A stretch of DNA of 64,000 nt, taken from NCBI RefSeq assembly GCF_020866965.1, contig NZ_JAJATX010000001.1, positions 227,626-291,625 on the forward strand. The letters are read 5' to 3'. The notes beneath the pieces were generated by a model that saw nothing but the letters and a program-made list of their open reading frames with translations, was not told where the DNA came from and searched no databases. This DNA comes from Microvirga roseola (lineage in GTDB: Bacteria > Pseudomonadota > Alphaproteobacteria > Rhizobiales > Beijerinckiaceae). Below, piece by piece: positions 1-7,568 of the stretch; within the stretch, counting starts at the first letter, position 1, and each line of letters starts with the position of its first letter. The translations under genes and the position numbers were made by a program.

Positions 1-1812
1 GTCGGCATGAGGGAGATCTTCCTGCCGATCGTCTCCATGACGATCACGCTAGCGGCCGTCTATGCGCCCATCGGCTTCACGCAAGGGCTGACCGGATCGC
101 TCTTCCGCGAGTTCGCCTTCACGCTCGCAGGCGCGGTGATCATCTCGGGCATCATCGCGGTCACCCTGTCGCCCATGATGTCGTCGAAGCTCCTGAAGTC
201 GCATGGCGCGCAGGGCCGCTTCGCCGCCTTCGTGGACCGCAACTTCACGCGGCTGGAGAACTGGTATGCGCGGCGTCTGAAGGGCTCGCTGGATTATCGT
301 GGCGTGACCCTCGTCATCGTCGCCACACTACTTTCCACCACGGCCTTCATGTTTATGAACACCTCCTCCGAACTTGCGCCGGAAGAGGATCAGGGCGCCT
401 ATCTCGGCCTCGTCAATGCGCCGAAATATGCGACCGCCGATTACACGCAGACCTTCTCGACCCAGTTCACCAATGCGGGCGAGAAGATCCCGGAGATCGA
501 CGCCTCGTTTCTGATCGTAGGCGTCGACGGCGGCGGCGGCGGCTTCGTCGGCTTCAAGCTGAAGGAGTGGAGCGAGCGTGAGAAGAAGGGACCCGTCACG
601 AAGCAGGAGATCCAGAATCTCCTGGATCAGAATGCCGGCGTCCAGGCCTTCGTCTTCGCGCCTCCGTCCCTGCCGGGTGCGGGCGGCGGCCTGCCGATCC
701 AGTACGTGCTTCGCACCATCGGCGATCCGGCTCAGGCCTACGAGGTCGCGGAGCAGGTCCGTCAGCGGGCGATGAAGTCCGGCAAATTCATCGTCGTCCA
801 GAACTCGGTCTCCTACGAGACGCCGCGTGCGCGCATCACCGTCGACCGCGACCGTGCGGCGGCGCTCGGCGTGCCGGTCTCCGAGATCGGCAACACGCTC
901 GGCGCCCTCGTCGGCGGAGCCCCGATCTCAAAGTTCGACCGGGACAGCCGGAGCTACGACGTGATCAGCCAGGTGCGCCAGATGGATCGCCTGAACCCCG
1001 AGCGCCTGGGCCAGTACTATGTCCGCGCGTCCGACGGGTCCATGGTGCCGCTCTCCGCCCTGGTGCGCATCGAGACAGATGCCGCGCCTGCCGCCATCGA
1101 GCAGTTCAATCAGCTCAATGCGGCGACGCTCTCGGCGCTGCCTCTGCCCGGTGTGACCACGTCGGAAGGCCTGGCGACCCTGCGTTCCATTGCGCAGGAG
1201 GTCATGCCGGAAGGCTTCTACGAGGACTTCGCCGGTCAGTCGCGCCTCGAGATCCAGGAGGGCAACTCCATCGCGCTCGCCTTCGGGCTCGCCATCATCG
1301 TGATCTATCTGGTGCTGGCGGCGCAGTTCGAGAGCTTCCGCGATCCGTTCATCATCATGATGTCGGTGCCGCTCTCGATCTTCGGCGCGATGATCTTCCT
1401 GAACCTCGGTCTGGCGACGCTCAACATCTACACGCAGGTGGGCCTGATCACCCTGGTGGGTCTGATCACGAAGCACGGCATCCTGATGGTGGAGTTCGCC
1501 AACGAGCTCAAGGAGAAGCACGGCATGAGAAGGCGCGAGGCGATTCAGGAAGCCGCCCGCGTGCGCCTGCGTCCGATTCTCATGACGACCGCCGCAATGG
1601 TGCTGGGCGTTGCGCCGCTCATCACGGCGAGCGGCGCAGGCGCTGCGGCCCGCTTCTCGATGGGCCTCGTGATCGCCTCGGGCATGTCCATCGGCACGGT
1701 CTTCACGCTCTTCGTGGTTCCGATGTTCTACACCCTCATCTCGCGTGAGACGAGGCCGCAGGAGCAAGCCCATATGGAGCCTGCTCCGCACCCGGCCCTC
1801 GCTGCGGAATAA
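1..1812 (+). CDS. RND multidrug efflux permease, C-terminal part (5' end outside window)
   Basis: C-terminal ~600 residues of an inner-membrane RND (AcrB/MexF-type HAE1) proton-driven drug exporter, which works with a periplasmic adaptor and an outer-membrane channel. The frame is open from base 1 and the first codons already match the middle of the family (REIFLPIV...ITLAAVYAPIGF, a transmembrane region). It continues through the second porter/docking domain, then a cluster of hydrophobic helices at roughly residues 420-580 containing the family motif GLITKHGILMVEFANEL. A full-length protein is about 1,040 residues, so some 440 are missing upstream. The N-terminal half and any adaptor gene lie to the left. 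A strong terminator follows 3 nt after the stop. Substrate cannot be told from sequence. Confidence 0.95.
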   Translation, partial: VGMREIFLPIVSMTITLAAVYAPIGFTQGLTGSLFREFAFTLAGAVIISGIIAVTLSPMMSSKLLKSHGAQGRFAAFVDRNFTRLENWYARRLKGSLDYRGVTLVIVATLLSTTAFMFMNTSSELAPEEDQGAYLGLVNAPKYATADYTQTFSTQFTNAGEKIPEIDASFLIVGVDGGGGGFVGFKLKEWSEREKKGPVTKQEIQNLLDQNAGVQAFVFAPPSLPGAGGGLPIQYVLRTIGDPAQAYEVAEQVRQRAMKSGKFIVVQNSVSYETPRARITVDRDRAAALGVPVSEIGNTLGALVGGAPISKFDRDSRSYDVISQVRQMDRLNPERLGQYYVRASDGSMVPLSALVRIETDAAPAAIEQFNQLNAATLSALPLPGVTTSEGLATLRSIAQEVMPEGFYEDFAGQSRLEIQEGNSIALAFGLAIIVIYLVLAAQFESFRDPFIIMMSVPLSIFGAMIFLNLGLATLNIYTQVGLITLVGLITKHGILMVEFANELKEKHGMRRREAIQEAARVRLRPILMTTAAMVLGVAPLITASGAGAAARFSMGLVIASGMSIGTVFTLFVVPMFYTLISRETRPQEQAHMEPAPHPALAAE

Positions 1813-1814
1813 AG

Positions 1815-1841
1815 AAAAGGCCGGGCATCGCCCGGCCTTTT
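1815..1841. terminator. Bidirectional intrinsic terminator
   Basis: Perfect 12-bp stem (1815-1826 with 1830-1841), 3-nt loop ATC, A-tract on the left and T-tract on the right, so it works on both strands. It ends the RND transcript and lies downstream of the convergent fur-like gene. Confidence 0.9.
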
Positions 1842-1859
1842 GAGTAAGGTCTCGAAGAA

Positions 1860-1883
1860 GGCGGGAACGGTGCCGTTTCCGCC
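1860..1883 (-). terminator. Possible second hairpin after the fur-like gene
   Basis: Near-perfect inverted repeat (11-bp arms, one G.T mismatch) 68 nt beyond the stop of the minus-strand fur-like gene. On the minus strand it is followed by a short pyrimidine run rather than a clean U-tract, so it is a weak terminator candidate; the stronger one is at 1815-1841. Confidence 0.35.
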
Positions 1884-1950
1884 TTCATTACGTTCAACGC
1901 CTGATCGCCGCCGGCGGTTCCGCTTTATCTGCGGGACCGCCGAGGAATTT

Positions 1951-2403
1951 TCAGCGGCCGATCTCGCCCTCGACTTCCATGAAGGGGGAGACGGATTTGA
2001 AGCCGGCCTGCTCGGCGGCCTTGCGCACGGCTTCGGCTACTTCCTTCGAATGGATCTCGACAGTTTCGCCGGTCTTCGAATCGACGAACATCACCTTCAT
2101 GGCGCTCACATCGGGCTGGCCATGGGAGACGACATAGGAGTTCTGCGTGGCGAGCCGGTGGACGAGGCCTGCATCGCGCAGGAAGTCGAGCGCACGGTAG
2201 ATCGTCACCGGAGCCAGGCGCTTCTTGTCGCTGCTGAGGCGGTCGACAAGATCGTAGGCGCCCACAGGGCCGCCACTCTGCACAAGCTCGCGATAGACGC
2301 GCTCGCGGATCGGCGTCAGCCGGAGGTTGTTCTGGCGACACAGGTCGTCCGCACGGCGGAGGAGATTCTCCTCTTCTTCTTTTCTGGTGGCTCTGGTGCT
2401 CAT
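1951..2403 (-). CDS. Fur-family transcriptional regulator lacking metal-binding residues
   Basis: 150 residues with the Fur winged-helix domain (residues ~15-90; recognition-helix region VTIYRALDFL), followed by a shortened C-terminal domain. Compared with the Zur-like neighbour at 2605-3015, the positions of the HxHHHD regulatory site and the CxxC structural zinc site are replaced: the equivalent stretch reads SHGQPDVSAM...VDSKTGE and the protein has no CxxC at all. Its only cysteine is near the N-terminus (DDLCRQ). Fur proteins normally dimerise and respond through metal bound at these sites, so this one either senses something else or is constitutive (inference). It is not Irr: the haem motif and HHH of Irr are absent. 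Downstream of the Zur gene on the same strand, separated by 201 nt of AT-rich DNA. Confidence 0.85.
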   Translation of the reverse strand: MSTRATRKEEEENLLRRADDLCRQNNLRLTPIRERVYRELVQSGGPVGAYDLVDRLSSDKKRLAPVTIYRALDFLRDAGLVHRLATQNSYVVSHGQPDVSAMKVMFVDSKTGETVEIHSKEVAEAVRKAAEQAGFKSVSPFMEVEGEIGR

Positions 2404-2474
2404 GGGCCTGCTCCTGTTATTACGAAACCTACATATTCATATAGGCAAAGCTGCGCCCGAACAATGTGTTATCG

Positions 2475-2493
2475 TTGCAATATGTGCTTGCAA
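2475..2493. promoter_or_regulatory. Candidate Fur/Mur-like operator TTGCAA-N7-TTGCAA
   Basis: Two copies of the self-palindromic hexamer TTGCAA separated by 7 nt, so the site reads as both an inverted and a direct repeat. The second copy begins an adjacent imperfect direct repeat (TTGCAATATGTGC then TTGCAAATGTGC, 2475-2499). It lies 72-90 nt upstream of the fur-like start codon in an unusually AT-rich stretch. TGCAA...TTGCA symmetry resembles what I recall of alphaproteobacterial Mur/Fur sites; the match is by eye only. Confidence 0.4.
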
Positions 2494-2604
2494 ATGTGCA
2501 TATTCCGCAAAGGAATTTGGCATTTCAACAGAGAATTGGGAGTCAGACTGACGTACCGTTCTAAAAAAAACAGCTAAATTTGCCTCAAGTTACAGATCGG
2601 CGTT

Positions 2605-3015
2605 TCACTTGGCGCAGGTTTCGCAGCGGCCTCTGATTTCGACCGTTACCTTCTTCGGGCAGAAGGCGTTGTCGTCACTCCACTGGGATAAGCTTCCGCT
2701 AAGCTGCGAATCAGTGAACTCCGTCACCAATCCGCATTCCTCGCAAATGGCGAAAGCAGCCATGTCGTGGTGATGCGGATGCTTGCAGGCGACATAGGCG
2801 TTCAGGCTCTCGAGTCGATGGGCGAGGCCTTTCTCGATCAGCTTGTCGAGAGACCTGTAGACGGTGGGCGGCGTCACGGCGCCCTTCGAGCGCATCTTGT
2901 CCAGCACCTCATAAGCCGAGAGCGGATTCTGCGCCGCCGCGAGGATTCGGTGAACCCGCCGCTGCGTCTCATTCAGCTCCTCGAGCGCATGATCATGGTG
3001 GTGGTGCGAGGCCAT
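2605..3015 (-). CDS. zur: Zinc-responsive Fur-family repressor Zur
   Basis: 136 residues, with a winged helix in the N-terminal half (recognition region TPPTVYRSLDKL) and a metal-binding dimerisation domain after it. The sensing ligands HPHHHD and the two structural zinc pairs CEEC and CETC are all present, the full set expected of Zur. In the family, zinc-loaded Zur represses high-affinity zinc uptake genes. The N-terminus is His-rich (MASHHHHDH), possibly an extra zinc-binding tail. ATG start at 3015. No zinc transporter is adjacent, so its targets lie elsewhere. A perfect 12-bp palindrome sits 19 nt upstream. Confidence 0.88.
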   Translation of the reverse strand: MASHHHHDHALEELNETQRRVHRILAAAQNPLSAYEVLDKMRSKGAVTPPTVYRSLDKLIEKGLAHRLESLNAYVACKHPHHHDMAAFAICEECGLVTEFTDSQLSGSLSQWSDDNAFCPKKVTVEIRGRCETCAK

Positions 3016-3033
3016 TCTGAAAGGTCAACTCCG

Positions 3034-3045
3034 ACGATGCATCGT
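3034..3045. promoter_or_regulatory. Perfect 12-bp palindrome upstream of zur
   Basis: ACGATGCATCGT is a perfect palindrome whose near edge is 19 nt from the zur start codon, in the leader/promoter region. It does not resemble the usual Zur box (AT-rich GTTATA-type), so an operator role is only a possibility. Confidence 0.3.
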
Positions 3046-3102
3046 AAGGCATAGGTCATCATTGGAGAAGATATTTCAAGGCAGCCATGAGCGGGCGGAC
3101 TC

Positions 3103-3116
3103 CATGACACGTCATG
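3103..3116. promoter_or_regulatory. Inverted repeat CATGAC-AC-GTCATG
   Basis: Perfect 6+2+6 inverted repeat about 90 nt upstream of zur and 55 nt beyond the end of the leftward oxidoreductase gene. It has no U-tract, so it is more like an operator than a terminator. Function unknown. Confidence 0.3.
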
Positions 3117-3170
3117 CATTGGTCAGAAGCTGCGAAATCTTCTGCCGGTCAGCCGACAGGAGAGAGAAAT

Positions 3171-4346
3171 TTAGACGTCGACCCAGGCAGTCTTGCCCTC
3201 GGAAGAGCGAACTGCAGCTTCGATGAACCGAACGCCGCGCACACCCTGCTCGACGGTCGGAACCTGGAGCGAGAAGGAATCGGGCTCGCGGCCCTCGAGG
3301 CGCGCTGCGATCTGCTCCGCCACATCCGTGTAGAGCTGGGTGAAGCCTTCCAGGTAGCCTTCCGGGTGGCCGCCGGGAATGCGCGAGGCCGCGCGGGACA
3401 CATCGTTCGCCCCATAGCCGTTACGGCGGATGATACGGGGCGGCTCGCCGAGAGGGGAGAAGAGCAGGGAGTTTGGATTCTCCTGGTCCCACTCCAGGCC
3501 GGCCTTCTCGCCATAGACGCGGATGCGAAGCCCGTTCTCGAGACCCGAGGCCACCTGGCTGCACCAGAGCATGCCCCGGGCGCCAGACGCAAACCGCAGC
3601 ATCATATGCGCATTGTCGTCGAGCCTGCGGCCTTCCACGAATGTGTGCAGCTCCGCCGAGAGCGATGCGACTTCATCGGCCGCGATGAACTCGGCCAGGT
3701 TGAAGGCATGGGTGCCGATATCGCCCACGGCTCCTGCGGGACCCGAGCGCGCCGGATCGGTGCGCCATTCGGCCTGCTTGCTGCCGGTTTCCTCCACCCG
3801 GGTCGCCAGCCAGTCCTGGGCATATTCCACCTGCACGAGGCGGATGTGCCCGAGTTCGCCCGCCTGCACCATGGCGCGCGCCTGCCGTACCAGCGGGTAG
3901 CCGGTATAATTGTGCGTCACTGCGAAGACGAGGCCCGTCTCGCGCGCGAGCTTCGCCAGATCCTCGGCCTCCTGCCGGGTCGTGGTGAGGGGCTTGTCGC
4001 AGATCACGTGGATTCCGGCCTCGAGAAAGGCCCGAGCCGCCGGAGCATGGGCATGATTGGGCGTGACGATGGCCACCCCATCGATGCGATCCTCACGCTC
4101 CTTCTCCCGCCGGGCCATCTCCTCGAAACTGCCATAGATGCGGTCCGGATTCAGAAGAAGGTCCTCGCCGGAGAGCCGCGCCCGCTCCGGATCGGACGAC
4201 AGGGCTCCGGCGACGAGCTCCCAGCGGTCGTCGAGCCGGGCCGCGATCCGGTGCACGGCGCCGATGAAGGCGCCCCGCCCGCCGCCGACCATGCCGAGGC
4301 GAAGGCGGCGGTTCAGTCTCTGATCCTGCGATGCCGTGATGGTCAT
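3171..4346 (-). CDS. Gfo/Idh/MocA family NAD(P)-dependent oxidoreductase
   Basis: 391 residues. N-terminal Rossmann fold (GMVGGGRGAFIGAVHR, residues ~20-35), the family EKP-like motif as CDKPLTTT, then an alpha/beta substrate domain. Members oxidise or epimerise sugars, inositols and related polyols with NAD(P). The open frame extends upstream, but ATG 4346 is chosen because it follows a GGAG-containing ribosome site, begins just before the Rossmann fold, and leaves a 20-nt gap after the isomerase gene. It is last in the leftward operon with the TIM-barrel isomerase and the ribose-type ABC importer. It probably oxidises the imported sugar or polyol; the substrate is not resolvable. Confidence 0.88.
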   Translation of the reverse strand: MTITASQDQRLNRRLRLGMVGGGRGAFIGAVHRIAARLDDRWELVAGALSSDPERARLSGEDLLLNPDRIYGSFEEMARREKEREDRIDGVAIVTPNHAHAPAARAFLEAGIHVICDKPLTTTRQEAEDLAKLARETGLVFAVTHNYTGYPLVRQARAMVQAGELGHIRLVQVEYAQDWLATRVEETGSKQAEWRTDPARSGPAGAVGDIGTHAFNLAEFIAADEVASLSAELHTFVEGRRLDDNAHMMLRFASGARGMLWCSQVASGLENGLRIRVYGEKAGLEWDQENPNSLLFSPLGEPPRIIRRNGYGANDVSRAASRIPGGHPEGYLEGFTQLYTDVAEQIAARLEGREPDSFSLQVPTVEQGVRGVRFIEAAVRSSEGKTAWVDV

Positions 4347-4366
4347 GGTGCCTGCTCCACCCTTGC

Positions 4367-5425
4367 CTATCGTCCGATGCCCAGCATGCGCCGGTTGGCG
4401 GCCTCGTCCGTTCCGCCCGCGGCGAAATCGTCGAAAGCCTTCTCCGTGACGCGGATGATGTGAGCCTTGATGAATTCGGCGCCTTCGCGCGCGCCGTCCT
4501 CCGGGTGCTTGAGGGCGCATTCCCACTCCAGCACGGCCCAGGAGTCGTAATCGTACTGCGCGAGCTTGGAGAAGATGGCGCTGAAATCCACCTGCCCGTC
4601 GCCAAGCGAGCGGAAGCGGCCGGCGCGGTTGATCCAGCTCTCATATCCCCCATAGACACCGATGCGGCCCGTCGGGTTGAACTCCGCGTCCTTGGCGTGG
4701 AAAGCCTTGATGCGCTCGTGGTACAGGTCGATGAAGGCCACGTAGTCGAGCTGCTGCAGCAGGAAATGGCTCGGGTCGTAGTTGATGCAGGCGCGGGCAT
4801 GCCCGCCGACCGCATCGACGAAGCGCTCGAAGGTTGCGCCATCGTGGATGTCCTCGCCCGGATGAATCTCGTAGCAGACGTCGCAGCCTGCATCCTCATA
4901 GGCGTCGAGGATCGGCCGCCAGCGGCGGCCGAGTTCCTCGAACGCCGTCTCGACGAGACCGGCCGGACGCTGAGGCCAGGGATACATGAAGGGCCAGGCG
5001 AGCGCACCCGAGAAGGTGACATGAGCCCCCAGACCGAGCCGCTTCGACGCTTTCGCGGCCATGATCACCTGATCGACGGCCCAGGCCTGCCGCGCCTTGG
5101 GGTTGCCTCGGACCTCGGGGGCGGCAAACCCGTCGAAGGCTTCGTCGAAGGCGGGATGAACCGCAACGAGCTGGCCCTGAAGATGGGTCGAAAGCTCGGT
5201 GATCTCGAGCCCATGGGAGCGGACGAGCCCTTGAATCTCGTCACAGTAAGTCTGCGACTCCGCCGCCTTCTTCAGATCGAAAAGACGGGCATCCCAGGTG
5301 GGGATCTGAACACCCTTGTAGCCGAGCGAGGTGGCCCATCGGCAGATGGAATCCAGTGAGTTGAACGGTGCTTCATCGCCTGCGAACTGCGCGAGGAAAA
5401 GGCCGGGGCCCTTCATGGTCTTCAT
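4367..5425 (-). CDS. Sugar phosphate isomerase/epimerase-like TIM-barrel protein
   Basis: 352 residues of the AP-endonuclease-2/xylose-isomerase-like TIM barrel. Visible metal-site strands include CYEIHPGEDIHDG and NYDPSHFLLQQLD and the C-terminal WAVLEWECALKHPEDG, which carry the Glu/Asp/His ligands typical of divalent-metal isomerases such as IolE/IolI and related epimerases. ATG 5425 is preferred over an in-frame ATG three codons later because GGGAG lies 7 nt upstream. Between the importer binding-protein gene and the Gfo/Idh gene. The oxidoreductase plus isomerase pairing is typical of inositol or uncommon-sugar catabolism; the exact reaction is unknown. Confidence 0.85.
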   Translation of the reverse strand: MKTMKGPGLFLAQFAGDEAPFNSLDSICRWATSLGYKGVQIPTWDARLFDLKKAAESQTYCDEIQGLVRSHGLEITELSTHLQGQLVAVHPAFDEAFDGFAAPEVRGNPKARQAWAVDQVIMAAKASKRLGLGAHVTFSGALAWPFMYPWPQRPAGLVETAFEELGRRWRPILDAYEDAGCDVCYEIHPGEDIHDGATFERFVDAVGGHARACINYDPSHFLLQQLDYVAFIDLYHERIKAFHAKDAEFNPTGRIGVYGGYESWINRAGRFRSLGDGQVDFSAIFSKLAQYDYDSWAVLEWECALKHPEDGAREGAEFIKAHIIRVTEKAFDDFAAGGTDEAANRRMLGIGR

Positions 5426-5514
5426 GGGTGAACTCCCAAGGTGACGGGGTGGCGCGAGAGGAAACTGAACCGGGCAAAGGAAAGCCGCCGGGAAAAGGAG
5501 CGGCTTGCCTTTGC

Positions 5515-5542
5515 CTCGCCCCTTCCGGTTGGAAGGGGCGAG
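5515..5542 (-). other. Intercistronic stem-loop after the sugar-binding-protein gene
   Basis: Perfect 12-bp stem (5515-5526/5531-5542) with a GGTT loop, 12 nt after the binding-protein stop and before the isomerase gene of the same operon. No U-tract follows on the minus strand. Probably an mRNA-stabilising or partial-termination element that raises binding-protein output relative to downstream genes. Confidence 0.7.
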
Positions 5543-5553
5543 ACGGCAGCCGC

Positions 5554-6510
5554 TTAGAACGGCGAGTTCGGGTAGTAGTGCTCCTCGGCGTTCTCCTTGG
5601 TGATCAGCTCTGCGTCGAGCACGTAGGTGCCGCGCATCGGGGCGTTCGAGTAGAACTGCGAGGCCGTCGTATTCATGGCGGTCGCGATCATGGCCGGGGG
5701 ATAGGACACGTTGGCCGGGATCATCTTGTCGCCCTCCATGACGCGCTTGACCATCTCCTTCATGCCGGCGCCGCCGAGCACGAACTTGATGTCGTCGCGC
5801 TTGGCCTGGCGGATCGCTTCGAGCACGCCGAGCGCCATGTCGTCGTCCGAGGCCCAGACCGCATCGATCTTCGGGTGCTTGGCAAGGTAGTCCTGCATCA
5901 CCCGAAAGGCGTCGTCGCGGTTCCAGTTGGCGTACTGCTTGTCGATCACCTTCACGCCCGAGCCTTCGAGGGCCTTCTCAAAGTTGGAGACGCGCTCCTC
6001 GTCGATGACGGTCGGGATGCCGCGGAGCACGACGACATTGCCCTCCTTCAGGTTGTCGACGAAGTACTTTCCGGCGACGCGGCCGAATTCAGGGTTGTTC
6101 CCGGCGACATAGATGTCCTGGATCGCGGGATCGGTCAGGCCACGATCCACGACGGTCACGAAGGTGCCGTTCCGCTTCACCTCGCGGACGGGGCCCGTCA
6201 GCTCATCCGAGTTGAAGGGCAGAACGACGAGGGCGTCGATGTTCTGCGCCGTCAGGTCCTCGAGGGCATTCGCCTGCGATGCACCGTCAGGCGAGGTCTT
6301 CACGACGACCTTGAGGCCCGGATAGGTCTGCTCCAGGCGCTTGGCCGCTTCCTGGGCATGATAGACGACGCCGCCGGTCCAGCCATGGGTCGCGGCCGGG
6401 ATCGAGACGCCGATGGTCACGTTCTTCTTCTCCTGAGCGGAGACGCCCGTGGCGACACCTGCCAGAAGGCCTGCCGTGACTGCCAGCTTCAGTACCGTTC
6501 TTCTTCTCAT
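5554..6510 (-). CDS. Ribose-type sugar ABC transporter substrate-binding protein
   Basis: 318 residues: basic N-region and signal peptide (MRRRTVLKLAVTAG... to VSAQ), then a type-I periplasmic binding fold (peripla_BP_4) beginning VTIGVSIPAATHGWTGG. It captures a sugar in the periplasm for the adjacent importer. ATG 6510 is chosen because GGGAGGA precedes it and the signal peptide starts there; the open frame runs 21 codons further without a leader-like sequence. Order in the operon is ATPase, permease, this gene, isomerase, oxidoreductase. The binding-site Asp and Arg residues expected for pentose/hexose ligands are present (DRGLTDP, SDDDMALG), but the ligand cannot be named. Confidence 0.92.
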   Translation of the reverse strand: MRRRTVLKLAVTAGLLAGVATGVSAQEKKNVTIGVSIPAATHGWTGGVVYHAQEAAKRLEQTYPGLKVVVKTSPDGASQANALEDLTAQNIDALVVLPFNSDELTGPVREVKRNGTFVTVVDRGLTDPAIQDIYVAGNNPEFGRVAGKYFVDNLKEGNVVVLRGIPTVIDEERVSNFEKALEGSGVKVIDKQYANWNRDDAFRVMQDYLAKHPKIDAVWASDDDMALGVLEAIRQAKRDDIKFVLGGAGMKEMVKRVMEGDKMIPANVSYPPAMIATAMNTTASQFYSNAPMRGTYVLDAELITKENAEEHYYPNSPF

Positions 6511-6569
6511 CTTGTCCTCCCTTTGTGGGTTGGCTTGAGCCCTTCTCGACCGGTGGGCTCGCACCGGCT

Positions 6570-7568
6570 TCATCGCCCGCGCTGTAGTGAGCGCTGCACG
6601 AGCATGGCGATAATGATGATGGCACCCTGGACCGCGCCGACGAGGAACTCGGAGACGAAGTCCGACAGCACCATGATATTGGCGACGAGCTCCAGGATGA
6701 TCGCGCCGACCACCGTGCCCCAGACGCGGCCGATGCCGCCCCTGAGCGCCGTGCCGCCGATCACGACGGCGGTGATCGCCTGCAATTCCCAGAGCAGACC
6801 CGTGGTCGGCGTGGCGGAGCCGAGGCGCGGCACGTAGACCAGGATGGCGATGCCGACGCAGATACCCTGGATGACATAGGTGAGCGTCCGCACCCGCCAG
6901 ATCGGCACGCCCGAATAGCGCGCCACGTCCTCGTTGGAGCCGAGAGCCACCACATGGCGGCCGAACGACGTTTTGTAGAGGATCAGCGCACCGATGGCGG
7001 CGACTGTGAGAAAGACGATGATCGGAACCGGAATGCCGAAAATGCTGCCGAAATAGACCGGGCGATACAGCTCGCGCAGCTCCATGTTGCGCATGGAGAT
7101 CGTGCCGCCCGCGGCCAGCCAGATCACGAGGGAGCGGAAGATGCCCATCGTCCCGAGCGTGACGATGAATGGCTCGATGCGACCGAATGTGACAATCACG
7201 CCGTTCGCCAGGCCGCAGGCTGCGCCGAGCCCGACCGCGACCAGCATGCCGAGCGCCAGGGAGCCTAGATCCGCGCTGCCGAGGGCATTCAGCGTTAGGA
7301 TCATGACGCCTGCAGTCAGGGCCGCCATGGAGCCAACCGAGAGATCCAGCCCGCCGCCTGCAATGACGAAGGTTGCGCCGACGGCGATGATCGCGATGAA
7401 CGCCGAGCGCGTGACCACATTGAGCAGGTTGGACGCGGTCAGGAAGTCGGGGTTGATGAGCGCGCCTGCGATCATCAGGACGATCAGGGCGATGAAGGGC
7501 GAGAGCGCCCGCATGTCGACGCTGAATCTGCGCTCCGGGGCGCTGCTGCGAAGCACGGTTTCAGTCAT
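6570..7568 (-). CDS. Ribose-type sugar ABC transporter permease (RbsC family)
   Basis: 332 residues of the BPD_transp_2 family with about 8-10 hydrophobic segments, including the conserved GGGLDLSVGSMAALTAGV and GSNEDVARYSGVP segments that mark RbsC/XylH permeases. It forms the membrane channel of the importer. ATG 7568 overlaps the stop of the upstream ATPase gene by 8 nt, indicating translational coupling; the upstream extension of the frame lies inside the ATPase gene and is not used. Confidence 0.93.
   Translation of the reverse strand: MTETVLRSSAPERRFSVDMRALSPFIALIVLMIAGALINPDFLTASNLLNVVTRSAFIAIIAVGATFVIAGGGLDLSVGSMAALTAGVMILTLNALGSADLGSLALGMLVAVGLGAACGLANGVIVTFGRIEPFIVTLGTMGIFRSLVIWLAAGGTISMRNMELRELYRPVYFGSIFGIPVPIIVFLTVAAIGALILYKTSFGRHVVALGSNEDVARYSGVPIWRVRTLTYVIQGICVGIAILVYVPRLGSATPTTGLLWELQAITAVVIGGTALRGGIGRVWGTVVGAIILELVANIMVLSDFVSEFLVGAVQGAIIIIAMLVQRSLQRGR

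Noticed and set aside
3114..4463. 449-codon plus-strand frame opposite the Gfo/Idh gene
   Set aside because: No recognisable motif; the minus-strand oxidoreductase has a complete Rossmann fold and family motifs.
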